NCBI GenBank assembly: GCA_030583605.1
Contig: CP129466.1
Coordinates: forward strand, 2,921,001 to 2,985,000
Direction: 5' to 3'
Length of the DNA: 64,000 nucleotides
DNA from: Gammaproteobacteria bacterium
GTDB lineage: Bacteria > Pseudomonadota > Gammaproteobacteria > Steroidobacterales > GCA-2729495
The notes under the pieces were generated by a model that had not been told where the DNA came from, ran no database searches, and worked only from the letters and a program-made list of their open reading frames with translations. Positions within the stretch are counted from its first letter, which is position 1; every line of letters begins with the position of its first letter. Shown in pieces: positions 46,267 through 55,508 of the stretch. Position numbers and translations under genes: made by a program.

Positions 46267-47310
46267 TCACTGCCGGGCGTCGGCCACCATCGCCGCGACC
46301 CAGCGCGAGTAGTTCGGGTGCTGCACCAGCCCCTTGGTGCCGAACACGTACTGCGTTCCCTCGATGTCCTTCTCAACCTCGTGCTGGATGCTCTTGGGTG
46401 ACTGCAGGTTCGTGACGATGATGACGCGCTGGCCGGCGCGATTGGCCTCTTCGACCATCGCGCGCAGCTTGCGCCCGTTCGCCGCGCGCTGCTCCGGCGG
46501 GGTGTCGTTCTGCATGGACATCACACGCACCGCCGCATAGCCGTCGCGCTCCTTGATCTTCGCCGCAATGCGCTCGAGCAGCGCGATGTTGCGCTGGTTG
46601 TCGGCGTCGAGATTCGGCCCGTGGGATACGACGATGACGACTTCCTTCGCCGGATTCTGGCTCAGCTCGCGGGCGTAGTCGGCGATCATCCCGACCACGA
46701 GCGGGTGATCCTCCAGCGCCGGCGTCCAGGTCACTTTCGCGTTCGTGTGGATGGGCGGCGTGCGCATGTAGCCGGGCTCGGCTGCCAGCCCGAACATGTA
46801 CTGCCACTGGCGTAACTGATCGTCGCTCGCCGAGGAACTGAGTGCCGGCACCACCACGACCTGCTTCGCCCCGGCCGCCGTCAGCCGGTCGACTCCCTCC
46901 TGCACATGGCTCGAGCTGGTCATGCTCATGCCGAAGCCGACTGCCGTCGGGTAGCCCTCCGCCACGCGCTTCAGCCCCTGGCGGAAGGCCTCGTCGCCGA
47001 CCTTGCCGTAGCCGTGCGCCAGCACCAGCACGCCGACGTCGCCTTTCAGGTCCGGGCTGCTGAGGTAGGAGAGGTAATCGGGCCCCATCGCCGTCATGCT
47101 CGCGTCGATCTCCGCATCCGTGCGGGTGCGGTAGACGTCCACGCGCTCGCGCAGCTCCTTGTACATCCAGGGCTCCATGTGGTGCCCGGCGTGCTGCGAA
47201 TGGTCGATGGCCGCGGGGGCGGCGGCCTCTTCGGCCGCGAAGGCGGGCAGCAGCGGCGCCGGCAGCAGCACGAGGCAGGTCAGCAGACGGGCAGAACGCA
47301 GGTCAGGCAT
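46267..47310 (-). CDS. Exported protein with two CbiX/sirohydrochlorin-chelatase-like domains
   Basis: 347 residues with a signal peptide (about 1-25, TCLVLLPAPLLPAFA) and a His-rich stretch DHSQHAGHHMEP just after it. Two class II chelatase-like units follow: about 90-205 (VGVLVLAHGYGKVGDEAFRQ, VVVVPALSSSASDDQL) and about 215-330 (EVVIVVSHGPNLDADNQRNI, QRVIIVTNLQSPKS). Such proteins insert Co, Ni or Fe into tetrapyrroles in the cytoplasm, so an exported version is unexpected. It may be a periplasmic metal carrier. No tetrapyrrole gene is adjacent. Confidence 0.75.
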   Translation of the reverse strand: MPDLRSARLLTCLVLLPAPLLPAFAAEEAAAPAAIDHSQHAGHHMEPWMYKELRERVDVYRTRTDAEIDASMTAMGPDYLSYLSSPDLKGDVGVLVLAHGYGKVGDEAFRQGLKRVAEGYPTAVGFGMSMTSSSHVQEGVDRLTAAGAKQVVVVPALSSSASDDQLRQWQYMFGLAAEPGYMRTPPIHTNAKVTWTPALEDHPLVVGMIADYARELSQNPAKEVVIVVSHGPNLDADNQRNIALLERIAAKIKERDGYAAVRVMSMQNDTPPEQRAANGRKLRAMVEEANRAGQRVIIVTNLQSPKSIQHEVEKDIEGTQYVFGTKGLVQHPNYSRWVAAMVADARQ

Positions 47311-47589
47311 GGCGGGTCCTCCGGATGAACCGCGGCAGTTTCGGTGCGGGCTGAAGTTACGTCAACCCGTGCCGTTGGCAGCAACCGCAGCGCCGCCGGC
47401 CACCGTAAGGGTTATCCGGTATGGCGGCAGGGCGCCGCAGCGAGCGTAATGCAGGCTCGGACAGCAAGGCGCCACCCGAACCGGGAGGCGTCAATTCGAC
47501 GCACCGTATTGCCTTACCGTTCAAGTGCCCTGCGGGTTAAGCTGGCGAATTCCTCGAAAACCGTTCCCCTCCCCCGGAGACCCGCGCTC
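47311..47589. other. Divergent promoter region without a visible gene
   Basis: The gap between the CbiX-like gene and the RND adaptor gene holds no convincing coding region. A cobalamin riboswitch was looked for because of the CbiX-like product, and its conserved core was not found. Promoters for both operons are expected here but cannot be pinpointed by eye. Confidence 0.4.
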
Positions 47590-48750
47590 TTGCCAGCCCC
47601 ATGCCCCTCCGCGTCGCTTCGCGCTGTTTGCATCGCGCTCGCCGCTGCGCTCTTTGTAACGGCCTGCGCCCGCGAACCGGCGGCGCAGGGTGCCCAGGAG
47701 CCGAGCCTGACGGTGACTACGGCCGAACTGGCCGAACGCAACCTCGACCAGGCACTGATGGTGTCGGGCTCTGTCGCCGCCTGGCAGGAGATGTCGCTCG
47801 GCGTCGAGCTCTCGGGCATACGCGCCGCCGAAGTGCTCGTGGAAGTGGGCGATCGCGTGCGCGCCGGCCAGCCGCTGTTGCGGCTCGACGCGCGCACGCT
47901 CGACGTGCAGGCGCGGCAGGCCGAGGCGGGCCTGGAGCAGGCACGCGCCAACCTGCAACTGGCGCAGGCGAATCTCGCCCGTGGCGAGCAGCTGGTCACC
48001 CAGGGCCTGATCTCCTCGAGCGACGCCGACGAACTGCGCGCCAAGGAGACGAGTGCGCAGGCGCAGCTCATCACCGCCGACGCCGATCGGGATGCCGCGC
48101 GCCTGCGCCTGGGCTACGCGACGCTGCGGGCCCCCGATGACGGCGTGATCTCCGCCCGTTCCGTGCAGCCGGGACAGGTCGTGAACAGTGGCACCGAGTT
48201 GCTGCGCCTGATTCGCCGCGGGCGCCTGGAGTGGCGCGCCGAAGTCACCGAGTCGGATCTCGGGCGGGTGCGCGTGGGCACGCCCGTCGTGGTGACGGGG
48301 CCGAACGGCGAACAGGTCTCCGGCCAGGTGCGAACGGTCGCCCCTGCGGTCGATCCCGCGACCCGCGCCGGCCTGCTCTATGCCGACCTGCCGGAGCCGG
48401 GGCACCTGCGCGCCGGCATGTTCGCGGTGGGCCGGGTACTGCTCGGCGAGGTGCCGGCGCAGGTCCTGCCGCGCGACGCCATCGTGTTCCGTGACGGCAT
48501 CCCGTACGTGTTCGTGGCCAGGGCGCAAGCCGCCGACACCGCGCTGGCGAATCCGTTCACGGTCGAGCAGCGTCGCATCAGCGTCGGCATTCAGTATGGC
48601 GACGTGGCCCAGGTCACCGCGGGGCTCGCCGCCGGGGAGCGCGTGGTCGTGAGCGGCGCGGGCTTCCTCAGCGACGGCGACCTCGTGCGCCAGGCACGCG
48701 CACCCGCTGCGCCAGCCGAGACGCCATCGGCACAGGCGCCGGAAGGCTAG
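47590..48750 (+). CDS. RND efflux periplasmic adaptor (HlyD/MFP family), lipoprotein
   Basis: 386 residues from a TTG at 47590; GGAG lies about 11 bases upstream and no ATG gives the signal. Lipobox LFVTAC (about residue 21). Core: GSVAAWQEMSLGVELSGIRA, VEVGDRVRAGQPLLRLDART, a coiled-coil hairpin (QAEAGLEQARANLQLAQANL), GYATLRAPDDGVISARSVQP and AAGERVVVSGAGFLSDGDLV. It joins the inner-membrane pump encoded next to an outer-membrane channel encoded elsewhere. Confidence 0.87.
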   Translation: MPAPCPSASLRAVCIALAAALFVTACAREPAAQGAQEPSLTVTTAELAERNLDQALMVSGSVAAWQEMSLGVELSGIRAAEVLVEVGDRVRAGQPLLRLDARTLDVQARQAEAGLEQARANLQLAQANLARGEQLVTQGLISSSDADELRAKETSAQAQLITADADRDAARLRLGYATLRAPDDGVISARSVQPGQVVNSGTELLRLIRRGRLEWRAEVTESDLGRVRVGTPVVVTGPNGEQVSGQVRTVAPAVDPATRAGLLYADLPEPGHLRAGMFAVGRVLLGEVPAQVLPRDAIVFRDGIPYVFVARAQAADTALANPFTVEQRRISVGIQYGDVAQVTAGLAAGERVVVSGAGFLSDGDLVRQARAPAAPAETPSAQAPEG

Positions 48751-48755
48751 CCACC

Positions 48756-51700
48756 GTGAACGTCTCGCTGTGGGGCATCCACAACCCGGTTCCGGCCGCG
48801 CTGGCATTCGTGGTGCTCTCGTTCGCCGGCTTCGTCAGCCTGCGCCAGCTGCCCATCGCGCAGCTCCCCGACGTCGAGGTGCCCGAGGTCATCGTGACGG
48901 TGAACCTGCCCGGCGCAGCCCCGAGCCAGCTCGAGACGGAGGTGACACGCCGGGTGGAGGACGCCGTCGCGGGGCTGGCCGACGTCGACAAGCTGAACTC
49001 CACCATCAACGAAGGCATCTCGCAGACCCGGATCCGTTTTCACCTGGGCCGTGACGTCAACGAGGCACTCGACGACGTGCGCGACGCCGTCGATCGCATC
49101 CGCATCGACCTGCCGGCGGACGTCGAGGAGCCGTTGATCACGCGGGTGACGGTCCTCGGCCCGACACTGCTCGCCTACGCCTTCGAGTCCGACCGCCTCG
49201 CCCTCGACGAGCTGAGCTGGTTCGTGGACAACACCGTTCGCAAGGCGATCTACAGCGTGCCCGGCGTCGGCAAGGTGGTGCGCAACGGCGGGGTCGATCG
49301 CGAAGTGCGCGTCGCGATCCGCCCGAGTGCCCTGCAGAGCTTCGGCCTCACTGCCGGCATGGTGTCCGCGCAACTGGCCCGGCTGCAGGTGGAGCTGCCG
49401 GGCGGACGCACGACGATCGGCGGCGCCGAGCAGGCCGTGCGCACGGTGGCGACCGTGCAGACCGCTGCGGAACTCGCGAACTACCCGATCTTCCTGCCCG
49501 ATGGCCGCAGCATCCGGTTGTCGGCGATCGCCACCGTCAGCGACGGCACGGCCGAGCCGCGCGAGATGGCGCTGCTCGACGGCCGGCCGGTGGTCGTGGT
49601 CTCCACCCAGCGGGCCTTCCGCTCCAGCACCGTGGCGGTCGGTGCGGGCATCCGCGCCGAGATGGCACGCCTGGCGGCGGCGCACCCGGAGGTGCAGATC
49701 ATCGAAGTCAGCTCCTCGATCGAGGACGTGCAGGCATCCTATGACGCCTCCATTTCCATGCTGCTGGAAGGCGCCATCCTCGCCGTGATCGTCGTGTGGC
49801 TGTTCCTGCGCGACTGGCGTGCCACGTGGATCTCCGCCCTAGCCCTGCCGCTGTCCGTGGTGCCGACCTTTGCGGTCATGCACTGGTTCGGCTTCAGCCT
49901 GAACCTGCTGTCGCTGCTCGCCTTTGCAACGGTGATCGGCGTGCTGGTGGACGATGCCATCGTCGAGATCGAGAACATCGCGCAGCACCGCGCGCAGGGC
50001 AAATCGGCGTGGCAGGCCGCCATCGACGCCACCGACGAGATCGGCATGGCCGTCATCGCGACCTCGGCCACGCTGGTCGCCGTGTTCGCGCCGGTCGCGT
50101 TCATGCCCGGCGAAGTCGGGCTGTACTTCCGCGAGTTCGGCTGGACGGCCGCGGCCGCGGTGCTGTTTTCGCTGCTGGTTGCCCGGCTGCTGACGCCGAT
50201 GCTGGCATCGCGGTTCCTGTCGTCGAGCCCCGTCGAGCAGCGCACGCCGCCCTGGATGCCGGGATACCTGCGGCTCGTGGAGCAATCGCTGCGCTACCGG
50301 GGCCGCACGCTCCTGATCGCGCTGCTCATATTCATCCTGTCGCTGGCGCTGGTGCCGCTGATCCCCACCACCTTCGTGCCGCCCGCCAATCCATCGCGGG
50401 CGGATCTGCGCATCAGCCTGCCGCCCGGCGTGCGCCTCGCCGACACGGTGGCCGTGGCCGAACAGGCCCGCCGTCTGCTCGAGCCCATACCCGAGCTCAA
50501 GAGCGTGCTGGTCCGCGTCGGCGGGACCGCCGCCGGCGGCATCGAATCGACCATGGTCGGCGCCGTGCGCAACGCCACGCTGACGCTGCGGTTCGCGAGC
50601 GATCGCCGGCGCACCATCCAGGAGCTGGAAGCGGAGGCGCGCGAGCGGCTGCGCGAGCTGCCGGGTGTGCGCAGCAGTTTCGCCGCGGGCGGGCCCGGCG
50701 ACCGCCTGGACGTCATCCTCGCCGGTCGGGACTCCGCGCAGCTCACGCTTGCCGGGCAGAAAATCGAGGCTGCGCTGCGCTCCCTGCCGGGCATGGGCAG
50801 CGTGTCCTCGACCGCCTCGCTACTGAGTCCGGAGCTCGTGATCACGCCCGATCCCGCGCTCGCCGCCGATCTCGGCGTCTCGACGGTGGACATCGCCGAA
50901 GCCGCCCGCATCGCCACCAGTGGCGACTTCCGTCAGCGCCTCGCCAAACTCAACCTCGCCGAAAGACAGATCCCGATCCGCGTGCAGCTCGACGATGAGT
51001 CGCTGGGCAGGGGCGAATTGCTCTCCCTGCTCCGGGTGCCGGCACGCACCGGCAGCGTGCCGCTGGCCGCAGTCGCCACCATCCGCGAAAGCAGCGGGCC
51101 GTCGCAGATCGACCGCTTCGACCGCGAGCGCAACATCAAGGTGACTGCGGAACTCAATGGACAGCCGCTCGGCAAGGTCATGACCGCGCTGCGCAAAATG
51201 CCCGCGCTGCAGAACCTGCCGCCCGGCGTGCGCGTGGTCGAAAGCGACGACGCCGAGGCCTTCGCCGAGATGTTCCTCGGCTTCGGCGCCGCCATGCTCG
51301 CCGGCCTGGTGTGCGTCTACCTGGTGCTGCTGCTGCTGTTCAGGAGCGCGACCCTGCCGCTGGTGATTCTCGCGGCGATACCGCTGTGCGCCGCCGGCGC
51401 GTTCGGCGCACTGCTCGCGACCAAGTACGCGCTGTCCCTGCCGTCGCTCATCGGCTTGCTGCTGCTGATGGGCGTGGCGACCAAGAACTCCATCCTGATC
51501 GTCGACTACGCCGTCATCGGCGAGCTCGACCAGGGGCTTTCGCGCCATGACGCCATCATCGTCGCCTGCCGCAAGCGCGCCCGGCCCGTGATCATGACCA
51601 CGCTCGCCATGGGTGCCGGCATGCTGCCCGTCGCGCTCGCGCTCGGCGCCGACGGCAACTTCCGCGCGCCGCTCGGCATCTCCGTCATCGGCGGGCTGCT

Positions 51701-51842
51701 CACTTCCACCGTGCTCTCGCTCGTCGTCGTGCCCGCCGCGTACTCCGTCATGACCGACTGGCGCGATCGCCGCCACGCGCGGCGGCAGGCGCGACGCGCT
51801 GGCGCCGGTCCCGCGACGCCGGCCGAGGTGGTGACGCGCTAG
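48756..51842 (+). CDS. RND efflux pump permease (HAE-type, multidrug-like)
   Basis: 1,028 residues from a GTG five bases after the adaptor stop, with GGAAGG upstream. Begins VSLWGIHNPVPAALAFVVLS; FVSLRQLPIAQLPDVEVPEV marks the porter start. Membrane segment 4 has GVLVDDAIVEIENIAQHRAQ, with paired Asp of the proton relay, as in organic-solute RND pumps and unlike the DFGx3DG metal pump near 29.5 kb. The end is Arg rich (RRHARRQARRAGAGP). No outer-membrane partner gene is adjacent. The substrate cannot be told. Confidence 0.92.
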   Translation: MNVSLWGIHNPVPAALAFVVLSFAGFVSLRQLPIAQLPDVEVPEVIVTVNLPGAAPSQLETEVTRRVEDAVAGLADVDKLNSTINEGISQTRIRFHLGRDVNEALDDVRDAVDRIRIDLPADVEEPLITRVTVLGPTLLAYAFESDRLALDELSWFVDNTVRKAIYSVPGVGKVVRNGGVDREVRVAIRPSALQSFGLTAGMVSAQLARLQVELPGGRTTIGGAEQAVRTVATVQTAAELANYPIFLPDGRSIRLSAIATVSDGTAEPREMALLDGRPVVVVSTQRAFRSSTVAVGAGIRAEMARLAAAHPEVQIIEVSSSIEDVQASYDASISMLLEGAILAVIVVWLFLRDWRATWISALALPLSVVPTFAVMHWFGFSLNLLSLLAFATVIGVLVDDAIVEIENIAQHRAQGKSAWQAAIDATDEIGMAVIATSATLVAVFAPVAFMPGEVGLYFREFGWTAAAAVLFSLLVARLLTPMLASRFLSSSPVEQRTPPWMPGYLRLVEQSLRYRGRTLLIALLIFILSLALVPLIPTTFVPPANPSRADLRISLPPGVRLADTVAVAEQARRLLEPIPELKSVLVRVGGTAAGGIESTMVGAVRNATLTLRFASDRRRTIQELEAEARERLRELPGVRSSFAAGGPGDRLDVILAGRDSAQLTLAGQKIEAALRSLPGMGSVSSTASLLSPELVITPDPALAADLGVSTVDIAEAARIATSGDFRQRLAKLNLAERQIPIRVQLDDESLGRGELLSLLRVPARTGSVPLAAVATIRESSGPSQIDRFDRERNIKVTAELNGQPLGKVMTALRKMPALQNLPPGVRVVESDDAEAFAEMFLGFGAAMLAGLVCVYLVLLLLFRSATLPLVILAAIPLCAAGAFGALLATKYALSLPSLIGLLLLMGVATKNSILIVDYAVIGELDQGLSRHDAIIVACRKRARPVIMTTLAMGAGMLPVALALGADGNFRAPLGISVIGGLLTSTVLSLVVVPAAYSVMTDWRDRRHARRQARRAGAGPATPAEVVTR

Positions 51843-51885
51843 ATCGGCGCGTGTGCTGCCCCTCGATGACGAAATTCAGCACACG

Positions 51886-52401
51886 CTACGACCCGGCACC
51901 AGCATCCGGCCGGCCGACGACCCCGTAGAGGCGACTCAGGAATTTCCGCTCGCCTTCGCTGACGCGCTCGCCGCCGAAGCCGAGGAAGTCTCCCTCCTTC
52001 GAGGCGTTGGCGATCTTCTCGGCGAGCCAGGCAAGCATCTTGCGGAAGTCATCCGCATCCGCGGTCGCATTCCGGTCGAGCAACGCATCGAGCGCTGCAC
52101 GCGTGGCCTCGATGGCTGCGTCCTGCAGGCGGTGGTCCGCAGGGGTCCGGTCCGTTGCCGGCCGCAGCAGGGCCTGGATGTCCTCGTGCGCCGCGCGGAT
52201 CTCCTCCCGGGCGAACAGTGCGGTGATCAGGTGGTTGGAGGCGCGTGTGGCCTGGGCAAAGGCGCTGGCCGCTGTCAGCCCTTCCGCGAGACTGCCGAGC
52301 AGGCCGCTGTTGCCCGCTGCCGCCGTGGCGAGCGCCACGAGTTGCGGAGCATTGCGCAGGGCTCGCCACTGTGCCGTCGTGAAGTCACTCCGCGTGGGCA
52401 T
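51886..52401 (-). CDS. Protein of unknown function
   Basis: 171 residues from the ATG at 52401, chosen for a GGAGAG about seven bases upstream; an upstream in-frame start lacks one. Mostly helical and soluble: FTTAQWRALRNAPQLVALAT, AGNSGLLGSLAEGLTAASAF, IRAAHEDIQALLRPATD, DDFRKMLAWLAEKIANASKE and FLGFGGERVSEGERKFLSRL. No domain is recognised with confidence. A REP array begins 74 bases upstream of its start. Confidence 0.65.
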   Translation of the reverse strand: MPTRSDFTTAQWRALRNAPQLVALATAAAGNSGLLGSLAEGLTAASAFAQATRASNHLITALFAREEIRAAHEDIQALLRPATDRTPADHRLQDAAIEATRAALDALLDRNATADADDFRKMLAWLAEKIANASKEGDFLGFGGERVSEGERKFLSRLYGVVGRPDAGAGS

Positions 52402-52474
52402 GTGCGCTCTCCATCCGGTGACCGGGCTTGCCGGATTGTCCATGGCCTGTTCTGTTCCCATGGTACGACTTCGC

Positions 52475-52962
52475 GGTCGCGGCTTGCGCCGCTCCTACAC
52501 CGCTGCGGTCGGCGCTGCGGTCGGCGCTGCGGTCGGTCAGCACCCGGTAGGAGCGACGTCAGTCGCGACCACCGCGACGTGTCCCGCCGCCGCAGAATCG
52601 GTCGCGGCTTGCGCCGCTCCTACACCGCTACGGTCGGCGCTGCGGTCGGTCAGCACCCGGCAGGAGCGATGTCAGTCGCGACCACCGCGAAGATTCCCGC
52701 CGCCGCAGAATCGGTCGCGGCTCGCGCCGCTCCTACACCGCTGCGGTCGGCGCTGCGGTCGGTCAGCACCCGGTAGGAGCGACGTCAGTCGCGACCACCG
52801 CGAAGATTCCCGCCGCGGCAAAATCCGTCGCGGCTCGCGCCGCTCCTACACCGCTGCGGTCGGCGCTGCGGTCGGTCAGCACCCGGCAGGAGCGACGTCA
52901 GTCGCGACCACCGCGACGTGTCCCGCCGCCGCAGAATCGGTCGCGGCTCCCGCCGCTCCTAC
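52475..52962. repeat. REP cluster 3 (nine palindromes, exact 113-bp period)
   Basis: GCGAC-core copies on the plus strand start at 52547, 52660, 52773 and 52886, exactly 113 bases apart. GCGGC-core copies on the minus strand start at 52475, 52600, 52713, 52826 and 52939, the last four also exactly 113 apart. Spacers are nearly identical (for example CGCTGCGGTCGGCGCTGCGG). This is a tandem BIME. It fills the 52402-52994 gap, in which no gene is seen. Confidence 0.93.
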
Positions 52963-52994
52963 AGGGCAAGCCCAAGCGGCAATGCCCGAGACTG

Positions 52995-55403
52995 TTACGC
53001 CGGCTGCAACTCCCCCGCGGCGTCCTCGATGTAGGGCAGCCAGCCGAGGCCGAGGAAGCGCACGTCGATGTCGCCGGCTTTCGGGCGCACGACGATCTCT
53101 TTCAGTGCCTCGGCCTGCGCGTCGTAGCTGCCCTGCAGGGCGTCGAGCTCGGCCTGGAATTGCTCTTCCAGCGCCTGCTGGTCGGCATGCACCTTGTCGA
53201 CGGTTTCGCCGGCGCGGCGCACGTCGCCGGATTCCCGCGCGATGCTGCCGGTGCGGCGAATGGCGCTGCCGGCGCGCGAAGCGGAGGCGATGGAGCGGCC
53301 GCGGCCGAAGATCGCGCCGAGCACGGCGGTGCCGATCGAGACTGCGGCACCGATCTGCGCGTCGCGCGCCTGCTCGGCCTGGCGCTCCTGCGCCTGCAGC
53401 GCACGCAGCTCGCGGGCCTGCAGCGTGGCGAACTTCGACGCGTATTTCTGCTTGAGCTTCGCGGCGTCGACGTCGCGCCGCTCGTTGCCGAGCCGCTGCA
53501 GGCGGATGCGAAACTCCCGCTCGCCCTCGCCGGGCTGAGATGTTTCCCCGAGCGCGGGGCTCTGGTAGAGCGTGAGCGCGCGATCGACGCCCAGCGAGCG
53601 TCGCAGCTGTTTGTCCCAGTCCTTGTAATTCGCCGCCTGCGTCATGGGCGCCGCCGGTTCGCCGAACACGGCATCAGGCTCCGGTTCGCGCTCGAGGTCG
53701 GCGGCGCGCACCGTGAGTGCTTGCGCAACAGACCAGTCCACGCCGCCCGCGCCTCCTGCCGGTGTCGCCGCGAGCACGAGTTCGCGTTGCTCGTTCATGC
53801 CGAGTTTTGCATTCGCGTAGGTCACCGCCACCGCGGCCAGCACGCGCGGCTGATACAGCAGCCGCTCATCGCCGTGCGCCAGACGCCCGGCCGGCACGAA
53901 GAACTGGCCGATCGCGGCCGGCAGCACGGGCCGGGCCCCCGCCTTGCCCGGCGCTGCGGGTGCCGGTGCCGCGCCCGCCGCCGGCGCCGGGTCTGCCGCC
54001 GCGCCGGGAGCGAGCCGGCGGAGCTGCTCGCGGGTGAGCGGGCCGGCGAGGTAGGACATGGCCCAGCGCGTGGCGAACACGACCGGGTGCTGCTCGTTGA
54101 CGTTGTGGAGCAGGAACTGGCGCTTGCCGAGCGCGCCGAGCGTGCGCTCGAGGTCGCGCGCGTCGAGCCGCTCGCCGCCGGCGGCACCGAGCAGCCCCTC
54201 GAGCACCCGCGCCTTGTCGCGTTCCGTCTGCAGCCGGCCGATGAACCAGGTGCCGGCGTTCGCCAGCCCCTTGTAGTCGAGGTCCACCGGGTTCTGCGTG
54301 GCGAGCACCACGCCGAGCCCGAAAGCGCGCGCCTGCTTGAGCAGCGTGAGCAGCAGCAGCTTCGAGGGCGGGTTGGCAACCGGCGGCATGTAACCGAACA
54401 CTTCGTCGAGATAGAGGATCGCCCGCAGCGACGGGCTGCCGGGCTGGCGGCGCATCCAGGCGAGAATCTCGGCGAGCAGCAGGGTGACGAAGAACATGCG
54501 CTGCGCGTCATCGAGGTGCGCGATGGAGATCACGGTGACGCGCGGCTGCCCTGAGGCGGTGTACAGCAGCCGGTCGGCGGCCAGTGGCTCACCCTGCGTC
54601 CAGGCCTCGAAGCCGGGCGCGGCGAGCAGGTTGTTCAGCCGGAGCGCGAGCGCCTGGCGATCGGCGGCCGGGTAGAAGCTCTCGAGGTCGAGCACGCCGA
54701 CGCGGCTGAAGGGCGGCTTCTGGATCGAGCCGATGAGCGCGGCCAGGTCCGGCGCATCATCGCGCCGCCAGGCCTCGTCGAGCAGGTTCGACAGCAGGAT
54801 ATGCTCGCGGCTGGTGAGCGGGTCGGCCTCGATGCCGAGCAGCGTGAGCAGCCCCGTCACGGTGCTCTGCACGCGCTCGCGGTAGAGGTCGGCGTCGGCG
54901 CGCAGCGCGGGCGGCGGCGGCGCGAACTCCTTCAGCACCGAGAGCGGCGCGCCCGTGCTGCTGCCGGGCGTGTAGATGGCGAAATCCGCCGCGGCGCGCA
55001 GCCGCGCGATGCGCGCGGGATCCTGCCCCCATTCGGCGAGCCCGGCGCGCCAGGCCGACGCCTGCGCGGCGGCGAACTCGCCCGGTGACTGGCCGGCCTC
55101 GGCCGCCGCGCGCGGATCGATCCACGGCTCGAACGCAGCAGGCTCCAGCGCCGGGAACGTCAGCAGCAGGTTGCCGAGATCGCCCTTCGGGTCGATGGCG
55201 ATCACCGGGATGCGATCGATCGCGGCTTCCTCGATGAGGCCGATGCCGAGCCCGGTCTTGCCGCTGCCCGTCATGCCGATGATCACGGCATGGGTGGTGA
55301 GGTCCTTCGAGTCGTACAGGACCAGGTCGTCGCTGACGCGGCCCGCCGCGGCGTCGTAGCGCTTGCCGAGATAGAAGACGCCGAGTTTCTCGAAATCCTG
55401 CAT
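52995..55403 (-). CDS. HerA/VirB4-like ATPase with C-terminal coiled coil
   Basis: 802 residues from the ATG at 55403; the open frame goes further but overlaps the divergent protease gene. Walker A is GMTGSGKTGLG (about 43-53) and Walker B AILYLDEVFGY (about 320-330). IPVIAIDPKGDLGNLLL, VVLATQNPVDLDYKGL and FIGRLQTERDKARVLEGLLG match HerA/DUF87-type motor ATPases that move DNA or proteins. The C-terminal 140 residues have a long helix (FATLQARELRALQAQERQAE), a Gly/Ala-rich hydrophobic hairpin (IGAAVSIGTAVLGAIFGRG) and a second helix. No NurA or secretion genes adjoin it, so its partner is unknown. Confidence 0.82.
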   Translation of the reverse strand: MQDFEKLGVFYLGKRYDAAAGRVSDDLVLYDSKDLTTHAVIIGMTGSGKTGLGIGLIEEAAIDRIPVIAIDPKGDLGNLLLTFPALEPAAFEPWIDPRAAAEAGQSPGEFAAAQASAWRAGLAEWGQDPARIARLRAAADFAIYTPGSSTGAPLSVLKEFAPPPPALRADADLYRERVQSTVTGLLTLLGIEADPLTSREHILLSNLLDEAWRRDDAPDLAALIGSIQKPPFSRVGVLDLESFYPAADRQALALRLNNLLAAPGFEAWTQGEPLAADRLLYTASGQPRVTVISIAHLDDAQRMFFVTLLLAEILAWMRRQPGSPSLRAILYLDEVFGYMPPVANPPSKLLLLTLLKQARAFGLGVVLATQNPVDLDYKGLANAGTWFIGRLQTERDKARVLEGLLGAAGGERLDARDLERTLGALGKRQFLLHNVNEQHPVVFATRWAMSYLAGPLTREQLRRLAPGAAADPAPAAGAAPAPAAPGKAGARPVLPAAIGQFFVPAGRLAHGDERLLYQPRVLAAVAVTYANAKLGMNEQRELVLAATPAGGAGGVDWSVAQALTVRAADLEREPEPDAVFGEPAAPMTQAANYKDWDKQLRRSLGVDRALTLYQSPALGETSQPGEGEREFRIRLQRLGNERRDVDAAKLKQKYASKFATLQARELRALQAQERQAEQARDAQIGAAVSIGTAVLGAIFGRGRSIASASRAGSAIRRTGSIARESGDVRRAGETVDKVHADQQALEEQFQAELDALQGSYDAQAEALKEIVVRPKAGDIDVRFLGLGWLPYIEDAAGELQPA

Positions 55404-55508
55404 CGGCGCATGATACGACAGGCGCTCATTGACGGGACGGTGCCGGCCGGGAACGATAGGCACCGGATGCGGGCCGGGTGGTTGCGCCCGGCGGGAGGGA
55501 TGGCAGTC

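Noticed and set aside
47311..47589. Cobalamin riboswitch before the CbiX-like gene
   Set aside because: The conserved core of the cobalamin riboswitch was not found in the leader on either strand.
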